NCBI RefSeq assembly: GCF_022815725.1
Contig: NZ_JALGRF010000002.1
Location: 1,172,644-1,236,643, forward strand
Length of the DNA stretch: 64,000 bases
Origin: Streptomyces sp. APSN-46.1
GTDB taxonomy: Bacteria; Actinomycetota; Actinomycetes; Streptomycetales; Streptomycetaceae
Reading direction: 5' to 3'
Both the position numbers and the translations under genes were made by a program. Of the stretch, positions 16,055 to 25,051 are shown piece by piece. Every line of letters begins with the position of its first letter. Positions within the stretch are counted from its first letter, which is position 1. Under the pieces are notes generated by a model. That model had not been told where the DNA came from. It saw nothing but the letters and a program-made list of their open reading frames with translations, and searched no databases.

Positions 16055-17020
16055 TCACACAATCACACGCAGTGCACGGCGAACGCCTGTGAACCGAACG
16101 CTGGTGCGCAGGCCGAGGTGGTCTCCGTCCATCTGGAACGGAAGGGGAACCTTCGAATGCAAGGTGAAGTCGGTCAGATCGTGCAGAGACACCGCGTGCT
16201 TGCCGTGCGGGCCGCGCTCAGGAGTCGAGGTCAGGAGCTGTGTGGCGTAGCGAGCGACCGCCGGAGTTGACAAACGGGTGAGCGCCAATACGTCAAGTGC
16301 GGTATCGAACGACGCCTCCGGGGAGGCGTAAAGCGGACGATTCCCCAGATACGTCCAGGGGGAGGTGTTGCAGACTATCGACAGCACCAGATCCGGTACC
16401 GGATCCGCGCCCGGCCGCTCCAGGGTGACCGTGCCGTGCCGCCGGTTCTGCTCCTCCAGGAACTGGCGCACCAGCTGTCGTACGTACAGGGCGTGCGTCG
16501 AACGCTTGCCGCGTTCCCGCTGCTGCTCGACCCGGCCCACCACACCCGCGTCGAAACCGAAGCCCGCGCAGAAGGTGAACCAGCGCGCCGGAACCGACTC
16601 GTCCTCCGTGCCCGGGGTGCCGGCCGCCAGGCCGAGGCCGACGGTCCGCTCGCGCCGCTCCCGCAGGGCGTCCAGCAGGGCGCCGGTCGCCTCGACCGCG
16701 TCGTTCGGCAGCCCGAGCGCCCGGGCGAACACATTGGTGGAGCCGCCGGGGACCACGGCCAGCCGCGGCAGCCGCTCCGGGTCGGGCCCGTCGTGCAGGA
16801 GCCCGTTGACCACCTCGTTGACCGTGCCGTCGCCGCCGAGCGCCACCACGAGGTCGATGCCCTCCGCGGCCGCCTTGCGCCCCAGGTCCCGGGCGTGTCC
16901 GCGGTACTCGGTGGTGATCGCTTCCAGCTTCATCTCGCTGGCCAGGGCGTGGGTGAGCACATCGCGCGTGCGCGCGCTGGTGGTCGTCGCTGCTGGGTTG
17001 GCCACGAGGAGTGCGCGCAT
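16055..17020 (-). CDS. Diacylglycerol kinase family lipid kinase
   Basis: A 321-residue DAGK catalytic-domain protein, predicted to phosphorylate diacylglycerol or a related lipid at the membrane. The nucleotide-binding motif LGGDGTVNEVVNGL is at residues 61-74, and the GGSTNVFARALGLP motif follows. The ATG at 17020 begins MRALLVANPAA, the usual family start; an upstream in-frame start adds six residues. Substrate specificity (diacylglycerol, sphingosine-like or other) is not determinable. Confidence 0.88.
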   Translation of the reverse strand: MRALLVANPAATTTSARTRDVLTHALASEMKLEAITTEYRGHARDLGRKAAAEGIDLVVALGGDGTVNEVVNGLLHDGPDPERLPRLAVVPGGSTNVFARALGLPNDAVEATGALLDALRERRERTVGLGLAAGTPGTEDESVPARWFTFCAGFGFDAGVVGRVEQQRERGKRSTHALYVRQLVRQFLEEQNRRHGTVTLERPGADPVPDLVLSIVCNTSPWTYLGNRPLYASPEASFDTALDVLALTRLSTPAVARYATQLLTSTPERGPHGKHAVSLHDLTDFTLHSKVPLPFQMDGDHLGLRTSVRFTGVRRALRVIV

Positions 17021-17105
17021 GAGCGCCAGCCTACCCATCCCTCCAGAGGCGACCCATACTGCCCGTCCCCTCCGGGGCCGAGGGGGGCGCGGCTACCCTG
17101 CTGGG

Positions 17106-17621
17106 GTGAGTAAGAAGCCTGCCTCGAAAGTCCCCGCGACGGCCAGCGCCGCCGAACCCGCTGTCGAATCAGTCGGAACAGTCGGCGCCACCGCCCGGCC
17201 GACCGCTGACGGCGCCGTGCCCGCGGCACTGCCCGGACGGCTGACCGGCGCCGCCGCGCTCACCGCGCTGGAGGGCCTGGCGCTGGCCGGCCTCGGCGTC
17301 TACATGCTGTTCGTGGGCATCGCCGGCGACCCCGACTCGCCGCAGCAGGCCGAGACCGGGGGCGTGACGCTGCTCGCGCTCGCCGCGCTGCCGCTGATCG
17401 CGGCCCGCGGGCTGCGCCTGGGCCGCCGCTGGAGCCGCGGCCCGGCGCTGATCACCCAGCTGATGGCGCTGCCGGTGGCGTGGACCCTGTGGACCACGGG
17501 CGGGGCGATGACCGTCGCCGCCGTGGCGCTGGCGCTGGCCGCCGTGGCGGTCGTGGCCCTGCTGGTGAACCCGACGGCGACCGAGGCGCTGGGAATCGGG
17601 CCTGGGGATCAGACCCGATAG
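17106..17621 (+). CDS. Conserved actinobacterial membrane protein
   Basis: A 171-residue protein with an Ala/Pro/Thr-rich N-terminus of about 45 residues and four predicted membrane helices (for example GLALAGLGVYMLFVGIAG and MTVAAVALALAAVAVVALLV). The GTG at 17106 lies 7 nt after a TACCCT hexamer and has no RBS, suggesting a leaderless transcript. It is divergent from the lipid kinase. No function is known to me. Confidence 0.8.
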   Translation: MSKKPASKVPATASAAEPAVESVGTVGATARPTADGAVPAALPGRLTGAAALTALEGLALAGLGVYMLFVGIAGDPDSPQQAETGGVTLLALAALPLIAARGLRLGRRWSRGPALITQLMALPVAWTLWTTGGAMTVAAVALALAAVAVVALLVNPTATEALGIGPGDQTR

Positions 17622-17634
17622 TCCCGTACGGCTC

Positions 17635-17690
17635 TTTCCTCTCGGCTTCCTCTCGGGTTCCTCTCGGTTCCTCTGGGTTTCCTCTCACTC
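17635..17690. repeat. Imperfect direct repeats of ttcctctcgg in the sigH 3' region
   Basis: Five close copies of ttcctctcgg or ttcctctggg occupy the short gap between the membrane protein gene and the convergent sigma gene. The last copies touch the sigma gene stop. Function is unknown. Confidence 0.7.
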
Positions 17691-18689
17691 CTCGACGAGG
17701 AGCTTCTCCCGGAGCTGGGCCAGGGTGCGGGCCAGCAGGCGGGAGACGTGCATCTGGGAGATGCCGACCTCTTGCGCGATCTGTGACTGGGTCATGTTGC
17801 CGAAGAACCGGAGCAGCAGGATCCGCTTCTCCCGGGGCGGCAACCCCTCCAGCAGCGGCTTGAGCGACTCGCGGTACTCGACGCCCTCCAGCGCCTCGTC
17901 CTCCGAGCCCAGGGTGTCCGCGACCGCCGGCGACTCGTCGTCCGTGTCCGGGACGTCCAGGGACAGCGTGCTGTAGGCATTGGCCGATTCCAGCCCCTCC
18001 AGCACCTCCTCCTCGGAGATCCCCAGCCGCTCGGCCAGCTCGTGCACCGTGGGGGAGCGGCCGTGCTGCTGGGACAGTTCCGCCGTGGCCGTCGTCAGCG
18101 AGAGCCGCAGCTCCTGCAGCCGCCGGGGCACGCGTACCGCCCAGCCCTTGTCGCGGAAGTGCCGCTTGATCTCGCCGACCACCGTGGGGGTGGCGTACGT
18201 CGAGAACTCGACGCCGCGGTCCGGGTCGAACCGGTCCACCGACTTGATCAGGCCGATCGTCGCGACCTGCGTCAGATCGTCCAGTGGCTCCCCGCGGTTG
18301 CGGAAGCGCCGCGCCAGGTGCTCGACCAGCGGCAGGTGCATCCGGACGAGCCTATTGCGCAGCTCCGCCCGCTCCGGCGAGCCCTCGGGCAGTTCCCGCA
18401 GCTCGAAGAAGAGGGCCCGCGCGCCACTGCGGTCGCGCGGATCCGGCAGCGCCACCGCCGGAACCGGTGTCATCGGGGCCGTGGCAGCGGCGTCCGGTGA
18501 CTGTGGCTGGTCGTGCTGGTTCTCGCTCATAGGGCCCGCCCGTCGCTCCGCCGAGTCCAAAAAGCCGTCTTCCGCATCCGCGTCAGCCGGGTGCGGCCGG
18601 GCCTGTTGCTGCTCCGGGATGCCGCCGTCGACCTCGTGCCGCACCCGGGGCCGATCCCCGCCCCGCACCGGGACCTCCCCGCCGCTCAC
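17685..18689 (-). CDS. sigH: SigB/SigF-type stress sigma factor SigH
   Basis: An RNA polymerase sigma factor of the SigB/F/G family. Region 2 includes RMHLPLVEHLARRF, DLTQVATIGLIKSVDRFDP and GVEFSTYATPTVVGEIKRHF; region 3 HGRSPTVHELAERLGISEEE; region 4 ILLLRFFGNMTQSQIAQEVG then SQMHVSRLLARTL. Two starts are supportable. GTG 18689 overlaps the anti-sigma stop by 4 nt and gives 334 residues; ATG 18530 gives the 281-residue core. S. coelicolor SigH is known to occur as several N-terminal size forms, which fits. The gene is downstream of and coupled to its anti-sigma factor. Confidence 0.9.
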   Translation of the reverse strand: MSGGEVPVRGGDRPRVRHEVDGGIPEQQQARPHPADADAEDGFLDSAERRAGPMSENQHDQPQSPDAAATAPMTPVPAVALPDPRDRSGARALFFELRELPEGSPERAELRNRLVRMHLPLVEHLARRFRNRGEPLDDLTQVATIGLIKSVDRFDPDRGVEFSTYATPTVVGEIKRHFRDKGWAVRVPRRLQELRLSLTTATAELSQQHGRSPTVHELAERLGISEEEVLEGLESANAYSTLSLDVPDTDDESPAVADTLGSEDEALEGVEYRESLKPLLEGLPPREKRILLLRFFGNMTQSQIAQEVGISQMHVSRLLARTLAQLREKLLVEE

Positions 18690-19099
18690 GCCGGGCCTGG
18701 TCCCGCGCCGCGCTGTTTGTAGAGGCTGATGCTCACTGTCCGGTTCTCCTCGACGGTGGCCTCGACCTTCCCGGCCAGTGCCGAGAGGACCGTCCACGCG
18801 AACGTGTCCCGCTCCGGCGCGCGGCCGTCGGTGGTCGGCGCGGAGACGGTCACCTCCAGCGAATCGTCCACCAGCCGGAAGACGCAGCTGAGGACGGAGC
18901 CGGGCACGGCCTGCTGAAGCAGGATCGCGCAGGCTTCGTCCACCGCGATGCGGAGGTCCTCGATCTCGTCGAGAGTGAAGTCCAAACGTGCCGCGAGGCC
19001 GGCCGTGGCCGTTCGCAGCACCGACAGGTAGGCACCCGCAGCCGGCAGCCGGACTTCCACGAAGTCCTGGGTCCCGGGCTCGCCTGCGATCTGGGACAC
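18686..19099 (-). CDS. rshA: Anti-sigma factor (RsbW-like kinase fold) of SigH
   Basis: A 137-residue HATPase_c_2 protein. The N-box region reads IEDLRIAVDEACAILLQQA and the C-terminal part ATVEENRTVSISLYK. It is expected to bind and inhibit SigH and to be released by an anti-anti-sigma factor. GTG 19099 is chosen because GGAGGT lies just upstream and the length equals the S. coelicolor orthologue (RshA/UshX/PrsH). The stop TGA overlaps the long sigH start. Confidence 0.88.
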   Translation of the reverse strand: MSQIAGEPGTQDFVEVRLPAAGAYLSVLRTATAGLAARLDFTLDEIEDLRIAVDEACAILLQQAVPGSVLSCVFRLVDDSLEVTVSAPTTDGRAPERDTFAWTVLSALAGKVEATVEENRTVSISLYKQRGAGPGPA

Positions 19100-19312
19100 C
19101 CTCACCTCCAAGGTGGTACGAGCTCTGTTCGCCGGTGACGCTATCGCGATCCGGTCGATCGTGTCGCGGCACCCCTCATGGCACCCGCAAAGGGCGCACA
19201 GCCCGGCCATGCCTCTGTGCGTGACTGATGGTAAGCCCACGGGCACGCACAGTGGCTAGGGGTCTGCGGGGCCCAAATCAGGGGAACCGGCGGAGGGTTG
19301 ACCTACCCCGGC

Positions 19313-19573
19313 TCAGACGATCGAACCGTCGACAAAACACCATCGCCACGTCTCGCCCGGTTCGAAGCTCCGCATCACCGGATGGCCCGTCTTCTGATAG
19401 TGCGCCGTGGCGTGCCGATGGGGCGACGAATCGCAGCATGCCACGTACCCGCACCACAGGCAGAGCCGCAGCTGTACCGGATGGCTTCCGAGCACCAGAC
19501 ATTCGGGACAGGTCGGTGCAAGGGGGACGGGCTCGGGGCGCGGCAGTTCGGGAACATGGGTGCACTCGCTCAT
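19313..19573 (-). CDS. UBP-type zinc finger domain protein
   Basis: An 86-residue protein built around a ZnF-UBP-like metal site: C4, the CPEC pair, LCLWCGYVACCDSSPHRH and HYQKTGHPVM. It ends with a TWRWCFVDGSIV strand. Streptomyces genomes carry several such small proteins; their role is unknown, since bacteria lack ubiquitin. It is divergent from the antiporter gene. Confidence 0.82.
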   Translation of the reverse strand: MSECTHVPELPRPEPVPLAPTCPECLVLGSHPVQLRLCLWCGYVACCDSSPHRHATAHYQKTGHPVMRSFEPGETWRWCFVDGSIV

Positions 19574-19636
19574 AGTGGCCAGCGTACTGAGACGCGGGCG
19601 CGCGACGTCGGATGAACCGAGCGAGGGTGATCTTCG

Positions 19637-21217
19637 ATGGAGGTATTGCCGCTGGTGGCGCTGGTCGCCGTCAGTGCCGCCGTGGCGGGGCTGGCCCGCT
19701 GGACGCCGGTGCCCGCCCCCCTGCTGCTCGTCGCCGCCGGGCTGCTCGCCGCGTACGTCCCCGGCGTGCCCTCGTACGCCCTGGACCCGCACATCGTGCT
19801 GCCGCTGCTGCTCCCGCCGCTGCTGTACACGGCCGGCGTGGACAGTTCGTACCTGGATCTGCGGGCGAACATCCGGCCCGTGGCCCTGCTGTCCGTGGGC
19901 TACGTGCTCTTCGCGACGCTGGCCGTCGGGTACGTGGCGTACCTGGTCGTGCCGGGGCTGTCGCTGCCGGTGGCGCTGGTGCTGGGCGCGGTGATCGCAC
20001 CGCCGGACGCCGTGGCCGCGACGGCGATCGCCCGCAAGCTCGGGCTGCCGAACCGGATCACGACGATCCTCCAGGGCGAGTCCCTGGTGAACGACGCCAC
20101 CGCGATCACCGCGTACAAGGTCGCCCTGGCGGCGGCGGTCGGGGTGAGCGCCGGCTGGGCGGGCGGGATCGCCGAGTTCCTGCTGGCGTCGGTGGGAGGC
20201 GTCGGCGTCGGCCTGCTGCTGATGGTGCCGATCCACCACCTGCGCACGCGGCTGCGGGAGCCGCTGCTCCAGAACACGCTGTCACTGCTGATCCCGTTCG
20301 TGGCGTACGCGGCGGCCGAGCGGGTGCACGCGTCCGGCGTGCTCGCGGTGGTCGTGGTGGCGCTGTACCTCGGGCACCGGAACTGGCAGGTGGACTTCGC
20401 GACGCGGCTCCAGGAGACGGCGGTCTGGAAGATGGTCGCCTTCATCCTGGAATCGGTGGTCTTCGCGTTGATCGGCCTCCAGCTGCCGGTGGTGCTGAAG
20501 GGGCTGGGGGAGTACGAGGGGCCGGACGCGGTCTGGTACGCGCTGGTGGTGTTCCTGGCCGTGGTGGTGGCGCGGTTCGTGTGGGTGTTCCCGGCGACGT
20601 TCCTGCCCCGGGTGCTGTCGGAACGGGTCCGCAGGCGCGAGCCGGAGACGAACTGGAAGGCGCCGGTGATCGTGGGCTGGGCCGGGATGCGGGGTGTGGT
20701 CTCGCTGGCGATCGCCTTCTCCGTGCCGATGACGGTGCCGCACCGGAACCTGATCCTGTTCCTGACGTTCACGACGGTGATCGGGACGCTGGTGGTGCAG
20801 GGGCTGACGCTGCCGCCGCTGATCCGGGTGCTGCGGCTGCCGCGGCGGGACGCGCAGGCGGAGACCCTCGCGGAGGCGCAGGCGCAGAGCGAGGCCTCGC
20901 GGGCGGCGGACGAGCGGCTGGAGGAGCTGCTGGCGGAGCCCGAGAACGCGCTGCCGCCACCGCTGGCCGACCGGCTGCGGATGGTGCTGGAGCGCAGGCG
21001 CAACGCGGTGTGGGAGCGGCTGGGGGAGGTGAACCCCGTGACCGGGGAGTCGGCGGACGACGTCTACCGGCGGCTCGCGGGGGAGATGATCGAGGCCGAA
21101 CGGGAGGTGTTCGTCTCGCTGCGCGACCGGCGCAGGATCGACGACGAGATGCTGCGGGCGCTGCTGCGCCGCCTGGACCTGGAGGAGGCGGCAGCCTACC
21201 GCGAGGACTCCGCCTGA
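19637..21217 (+). CDS. CPA1 family Na+/H+ antiporter
   Basis: A 526-residue monovalent cation/proton antiporter. About 12 hydrophobic segments fill the first 400 residues, with the conserved PPDAVAATA motif near residue 123 and LQGESLVNDATAITAYK shortly after (ion-binding ND pair). The C-terminal 120 residues are a charged cytoplasmic tail with predicted coiled-coil (RAADERLEELLAEPE and AEREVFVSLRDRRRIDDEML). It would export Na+ or K+ for pH or salt homeostasis. Specific ion is inferred from the family only. Confidence 0.9.
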   Translation: MEVLPLVALVAVSAAVAGLARWTPVPAPLLLVAAGLLAAYVPGVPSYALDPHIVLPLLLPPLLYTAGVDSSYLDLRANIRPVALLSVGYVLFATLAVGYVAYLVVPGLSLPVALVLGAVIAPPDAVAATAIARKLGLPNRITTILQGESLVNDATAITAYKVALAAAVGVSAGWAGGIAEFLLASVGGVGVGLLLMVPIHHLRTRLREPLLQNTLSLLIPFVAYAAAERVHASGVLAVVVVALYLGHRNWQVDFATRLQETAVWKMVAFILESVVFALIGLQLPVVLKGLGEYEGPDAVWYALVVFLAVVVARFVWVFPATFLPRVLSERVRRREPETNWKAPVIVGWAGMRGVVSLAIAFSVPMTVPHRNLILFLTFTTVIGTLVVQGLTLPPLIRVLRLPRRDAQAETLAEAQAQSEASRAADERLEELLAEPENALPPPLADRLRMVLERRRNAVWERLGEVNPVTGESADDVYRRLAGEMIEAEREVFVSLRDRRRIDDEMLRALLRRLDLEEAAAYREDSA

Positions 21218-21450
21218 TCCCCTGGCCGGGGGGAACGGGACCGACCCGGGACCGCTCCGATGCCCGTTCGACCGCTGGGCCAGTAGTGGGCTGATGCACA
21301 AGCGTGACCTGCGAGGAGAGGCCGTCCGTGCCTCGAGTGAGCCCTTGGCCGCCGGTTCGAGGGTGGTACCAGGACACCTTGGAACCGTGATCCCCACGGA
21401 AGTGCTTACAGATTCGGGGGGCGAGGCTCGGTGGCGGTGGCCGCGCGGCG

Positions 21451-22359
21451 CTACTGGCGGCCGGTGATGACTGCGGTCAGGGTGGTGCCGCGGGGGAAGG
21501 CGCCGGATTTCGTGAGCTCGGTCAGGGCCCAGAGGAGCTTGGCGACGTAGATTCGCTCGACCGGTAGGCCGTGCCGGGCGGCGAAGTCGGCGGCGAAGGC
21601 CTCCAGGGGCGCCGGGACGCGGGCGTAGCCGCCGTGGTCGAACCCCTCCGCCAGGCTCCAGTCCCCCGCCGGGCCGCCGAACGCGGCGAGCTGGAGGGAA
21701 CGTATCTCCGCCGCCAGGAACCCGCCTTTGAGGACCGGTACGCCCAGTGCGCGCTGCCCGGGGGCGAGCCCGGCGGCCAGGCCGGCCAAGGTCCCGCCGG
21801 TCCCGCAGGCGACCGCGACCACGTCGGCCCGGCCGCGCAGCTCCCGGCCGAGCTCGGCGCAGCCGTGCAGGGCGAGGGCGTTGCTGCCGCCCTCGGGGAC
21901 GACGTACGCGTCGGATGCCCCGGCCTCGGTGAGCAGCCTGGCCAGCGCCTGCGGCTCGGCCTTACGGCGGTACGCCGACCGGGGCACGAAGTGCAGCCGC
22001 ATCCCGTCGGCCGCGCATCGCGCGAGGGACTCGTTCAGGGGCCGCCCGGCCAGCTCGTCCCCGCGGACCACGCCGACCGTCGGAAGGCCCAGCATCCGCC
22101 CGGCCGCCGCCGTGGCCCGCAGGTGGTTCGAGTACGCCCCTCCGAAGGTCACCAGGGCCGGAAAGCCACCCTCCACCGCCGCCCGCAGATTCGGCGCGAG
22201 CTTGCGCCACTTGTTCCCGGGCAATTCGGGATGCACCAGGTCGTCCCGCTTCAGCAGCAGCCGTACGCCATGACGGCCGAACCGCTCGTCACGAACCTCC
22301 CGCACCGGGGAGGGCGGCCGGGGCCGCAGGAGCACGTCAAGGTTGGCTGGGCGGTTCAC
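21451..22359 (-). CDS. PLP-dependent ACC deaminase / D-cysteine desulfhydrase family enzyme
   Basis: A 302-residue fold type II PLP enzyme. The Schiff-base lysine is K50 in LPGNKWRKL, followed by FGGAYSNHLRATAAAGR and the phosphate-binding CGTGGTLAGLAAGL. Family members are ACC deaminases or D-cysteine desulfhydrases; telling them apart needs alignment of substrate-pocket residues. It appears to be a single-gene unit, convergent with the antiporter. Confidence 0.85.
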   Translation of the reverse strand: MNRPANLDVLLRPRPPSPVREVRDERFGRHGVRLLLKRDDLVHPELPGNKWRKLAPNLRAAVEGGFPALVTFGGAYSNHLRATAAAGRMLGLPTVGVVRGDELAGRPLNESLARCAADGMRLHFVPRSAYRRKAEPQALARLLTEAGASDAYVVPEGGSNALALHGCAELGRELRGRADVVAVACGTGGTLAGLAAGLAPGQRALGVPVLKGGFLAAEIRSLQLAAFGGPAGDWSLAEGFDHGGYARVPAPLEAFAADFAARHGLPVERIYVAKLLWALTELTKSGAFPRGTTLTAVITGRQ

Positions 22360-22432
22360 CCACCCATTGTGTGCTGGTCGGGCCTGTGACGTGGCACGAA
22401 GGCCCGGCTCTCCGGGGACGTGGGCCGGTCGT

Positions 22433-23023
22433 CTACTTCAGGCGGTCCGCGACGCGGTCGCGGAACCATTCCATGGTGAAGCCCCTGGGGTCGGGCTTGC
22501 CCGGTTGCCATTCGAGGTGGCCGAGGACCGAGCGGGCGTTCCAGCCGTGGGCCCGGCAGACCGCGGCCGCCGCGCGGGTCATCGCGTCGAGTTGGACCGC
22601 CGGCCAGGGGTCCTTGCCGTCGCCGAGGTTCTCGCACTCGAAGCCGTAGAAGTGCCGGTTGCCGTCGGTGTCGGCGCGGTCGTCCGGCGGGAGCCGCTTC
22701 TCGGCGATCACCGCCGCCAGGACGTCCGAGTCGCCCGCCCCCGCGTGGTTGGCGCGGCCGTAGCCGACCAGGTGGACGCGGCCGTCCTTGGTGATCACGC
22801 CGTGGCAGAGCGGGCCGGGCAGGGCCTCGTCGCCTTCGCGGCAGAGCTGGACGGTGTACGCGGTGCCGTGCGTGACGGTGTGGTGGATCATCACCCCGTG
22901 CACCGGGCCCCAGGGGCCCTTGTGGTTGCGGTTGTGGGTGCGCCAGGCGCCGACCTCCACGACGGTCAGGCCCTCGTGCCGCAGTGCGTCGATGAAGCGG
23001 TCCGCGGACATGGGTGCGGCCAT
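22433..23023 (-). CDS. N-acetylmuramoyl-L-alanine amidase (Amidase_2), endolysin-like
   Basis: A 196-residue zinc amidase domain protein. Probable zinc ligands are H47 (VMIHHTVTHG), H169 (VLGHLEW) and D178 (GKPDPRGF). There is no signal peptide or cell-wall binding domain, so it looks like a phage-type endolysin or a cytosolic/holin-dependent enzyme rather than a secreted autolysin. No other phage gene is adjacent. Confidence 0.85.
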   Translation of the reverse strand: MAAPMSADRFIDALRHEGLTVVEVGAWRTHNRNHKGPWGPVHGVMIHHTVTHGTAYTVQLCREGDEALPGPLCHGVITKDGRVHLVGYGRANHAGAGDSDVLAAVIAEKRLPPDDRADTDGNRHFYGFECENLGDGKDPWPAVQLDAMTRAAAAVCRAHGWNARSVLGHLEWQPGKPDPRGFTMEWFRDRVADRLK

Positions 23024-23184
23024 GGCCGCCTCCTTTGCGGTGCGTGGCGACCACCTTCCGTGGTCGCCTCGTTACACACCGGTGTAGTGGAGTCAATCCT
23101 TCCGCGGCTAGTGCATTCGCACGGCGAGCGAGCCGATCCGGACACTCGCCCCTCCGGGCCCGCCCGGCCCGCCCGCCACGGGAG

Positions 23185-24381
23185 TCACGCGGAGGCCAGC
23201 CACAGGTCCGGCCCGAACACCTCGTAGTGGATGTCGGCGGCGGGTACGCCCTTGGCGATCAGTTGCTCGCGCACCGCCCGCATGAAGGGGAGCGGGCCGC
23301 ACAGGTACGCCGTGGTGCCGGGCTCGACCGGGACGGCCGACAGGTCGAGGCGGCCCGTGGCCTCGCCCGGCTCGGCGCCCTCTTCGTACCAGAACCGGGC
23401 TGAGGCGTCGGCCAGTTTGTGGGTCAGTGCCCGGTGGTCGCCGCGAAGGGCGTGATCGGCCGGGGAGCGGTCGGCGTGCAGGACGGTCACCGGCGCGGTG
23501 TGCCCGGTGTCGGCCAGGTGCTCCAGCATCGACAGCATCGGGGTGCAGCCGATGCCGGCGGAGGCGAGCAGGACCGGGGCTGCGGAGTCCCGCAGGACCA
23601 GGTCGCCGTACGGGGCCGAGACGCGCAGGGTGTCGCCGGCCAGGACACGGGCGTGGAGGTGGTTCGAGACCTCCCCGTCGGGTCCCGCGGCAGCCGGGCC
23701 GTGCACCCGCTTGACAGTGATCGCGCGCACTGCGGAGCCGGGGGAGCGGGAGAGGCTGTACTGGCGGATCTGGCGGGCGCCGTCCGGGAGTTCGACCTGG
23801 ACCGAGACGTACTGGCCCGGCTTGAAACCGGGCGCCGGGGCGCCGTCCGCCGGGGCGAGGTGGAAGGTGGTGCAGTCCGCGGTCTCCTCGACGCGCGCGG
23901 CGACCGTCCAGGTGCGCCAGACGTCCCCGGCGAGGACGCGCCGCTCGGCGTGGAGGCGCTCCTCGATCGCGATGAGGGCGTTGGCCATCAGCCAGTAGAC
24001 CTCGTCCCAGGCCTCGGCGACCTGGGGGGTGACGGCCGCTCCGAGGATCTCCGCGATGGCCTCGAAGAGGTGCCGGCGGACGACCGCGTACTGCTCCCGG
24101 GTGACGCCGAGGGAGGCGTGCTTGTGGGCTATGCGGTTCAGCATCGTGTCGGGGCGGGTTTCGGGGTGCGCCACGAGGTGGGTCGCGAAGGCGGCGACGG
24201 AGCCGGCGAGGGCCTGCTTCTGGAGCCCGGCGTTCTGGTTGCCCCGGTTGAAGAGGTCGCGCAGCAGCTCCGGGTGGGCCACGAACAGTTTCGCGTAGAA
24301 GAGTTCCGTGATGTCGCCGATCGCCGCCCCGACGGCGGGCAGGGTGGCGCGTACGGTCTCGGTCGACTTCTCCGACAGCAT
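23185..24381 (-). CDS. hmp: Flavohaemoglobin, nitric oxide dioxygenase
   Basis: A 398-residue flavohaemoglobin that oxidises NO to nitrate with O2 and NAD(P)H. The globin domain (1-140) shows the B10 tyrosine (Y29) and proximal His88 in IAHKHASLG. The FAD/NAD reductase module has RQYSLSRS, SAGIGCTPMLSMLEHLA and YLCGPLPFM. The ATG at 24381 has an AGGAG RBS; an upstream in-frame start is rejected because the operator would lie in the coding region. An NsrR-type site overlaps the promoter and nsrR lies immediately upstream. Confidence 0.94.
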   Translation of the reverse strand: MLSEKSTETVRATLPAVGAAIGDITELFYAKLFVAHPELLRDLFNRGNQNAGLQKQALAGSVAAFATHLVAHPETRPDTMLNRIAHKHASLGVTREQYAVVRRHLFEAIAEILGAAVTPQVAEAWDEVYWLMANALIAIEERLHAERRVLAGDVWRTWTVAARVEETADCTTFHLAPADGAPAPGFKPGQYVSVQVELPDGARQIRQYSLSRSPGSAVRAITVKRVHGPAAAGPDGEVSNHLHARVLAGDTLRVSAPYGDLVLRDSAAPVLLASAGIGCTPMLSMLEHLADTGHTAPVTVLHADRSPADHALRGDHRALTHKLADASARFWYEEGAEPGEATGRLDLSAVPVEPGTTAYLCGPLPFMRAVREQLIAKGVPAADIHYEVFGPDLWLASA

Positions 24382-24397
24382 CGGGGCTCCTCGTCGT

Positions 24398-24420
24398 AAT
24401 TGGCATGTGAGATTCATGTT
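24398..24420. promoter_or_regulatory. NsrR operator at hmp
   Basis: The 23-bp imperfect palindrome beginning aattggcatgtgagattcat and ending gtt shares the GCATGTGA core and outer AA...GTT with the site at nsrR. It lies 17 bp upstream of the hmp start. Confidence 0.75.
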
Positions 24421-24525
24421 TTAGGGGGCGAGGGGGGCGTGGCGCAATGCGGAAATGCGTTCGACGTCCCTCTTCGGGGTCGGCCCAGGCAGGCCGACGG
24501 TCGGTCGGAATCGGCCATACGGCCC

Positions 24526-25035
24526 TCAGCGCGCGGGCCCTTCGGCCCGCGCCGAAGCCCCGGCCGACGTCCGGCCCGTACCTCCGCCGCCGCCGGCTCC
24601 GCCGCCCGCGATGCCCAGCAGCAGCGGCCCGGTCGGGGCCGCCACCAGGTCGTTCACCGTCAGCGGGTCAAGCGCGGCGAAGAAGGCCTCCTGGGCCCGG
24701 CGCAGCGCGCCGCGCAGGACGCACGCCCCGCGCAGCGGGCACGGGACGGTGCCGTCGCAGTCCACGACGTCGCCGGCGCCCTCCAGTTCGCGCACCACCC
24801 CGCCCACCGACGCGGCGCGCCCGGCGGCGGTGAGGGCGAGCCCGCCGCCGCGGCCCCGCCGCGCTTCGATCAGTCCGAGGTGCTGGAGCCTGGCGACCAC
24901 CTTGGCGGTGTGCGTGTACGGAACCTCCATGGTCGCCGCCACGTCGCGAGTGGTCGGGAGCTCCTCGTCGGAGTCGGCGACGGCCAGGCGCATCAGGACG
25001 CGGAGCGCAAGGTCGGTGAATCGAGTCAGCCGCAT
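24526..25035 (-). CDS. nsrR: Rrf2 family NO-sensing repressor NsrR
   Basis: A 169-residue Rrf2 regulator. The winged helix is MRLTRFTDLALRVLMRLAV to EARRGRGGGLALT. Cluster cysteines C93, C99 and C105 lie in VDCDGTVPCPLRGACVL, the same numbering as the 4Fe-4S NsrR of S. coelicolor. NO destroys the cluster and relieves repression of hmp. A Gly/Ala-rich tail of about 30 residues follows the domain. A near-perfect operator lies 16 bp upstream, so it is autoregulated. Confidence 0.94.
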   Translation of the reverse strand: MRLTRFTDLALRVLMRLAVADSDEELPTTRDVAATMEVPYTHTAKVVARLQHLGLIEARRGRGGGLALTAAGRAASVGGVVRELEGAGDVVDCDGTVPCPLRGACVLRGALRRAQEAFFAALDPLTVNDLVAAPTGPLLLGIAGGGAGGGGGTGRTSAGASARAEGPAR

Positions 25036-25051
25036 GGCGTCACCGTATGAA

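Noticed and set aside
19612..21294. Plus-strand 560-codon frame overlapping the antiporter
   Set aside because: It is composed almost only of Gly, Ala, Arg and Val, and the antiporter frame is clearly the conserved one.
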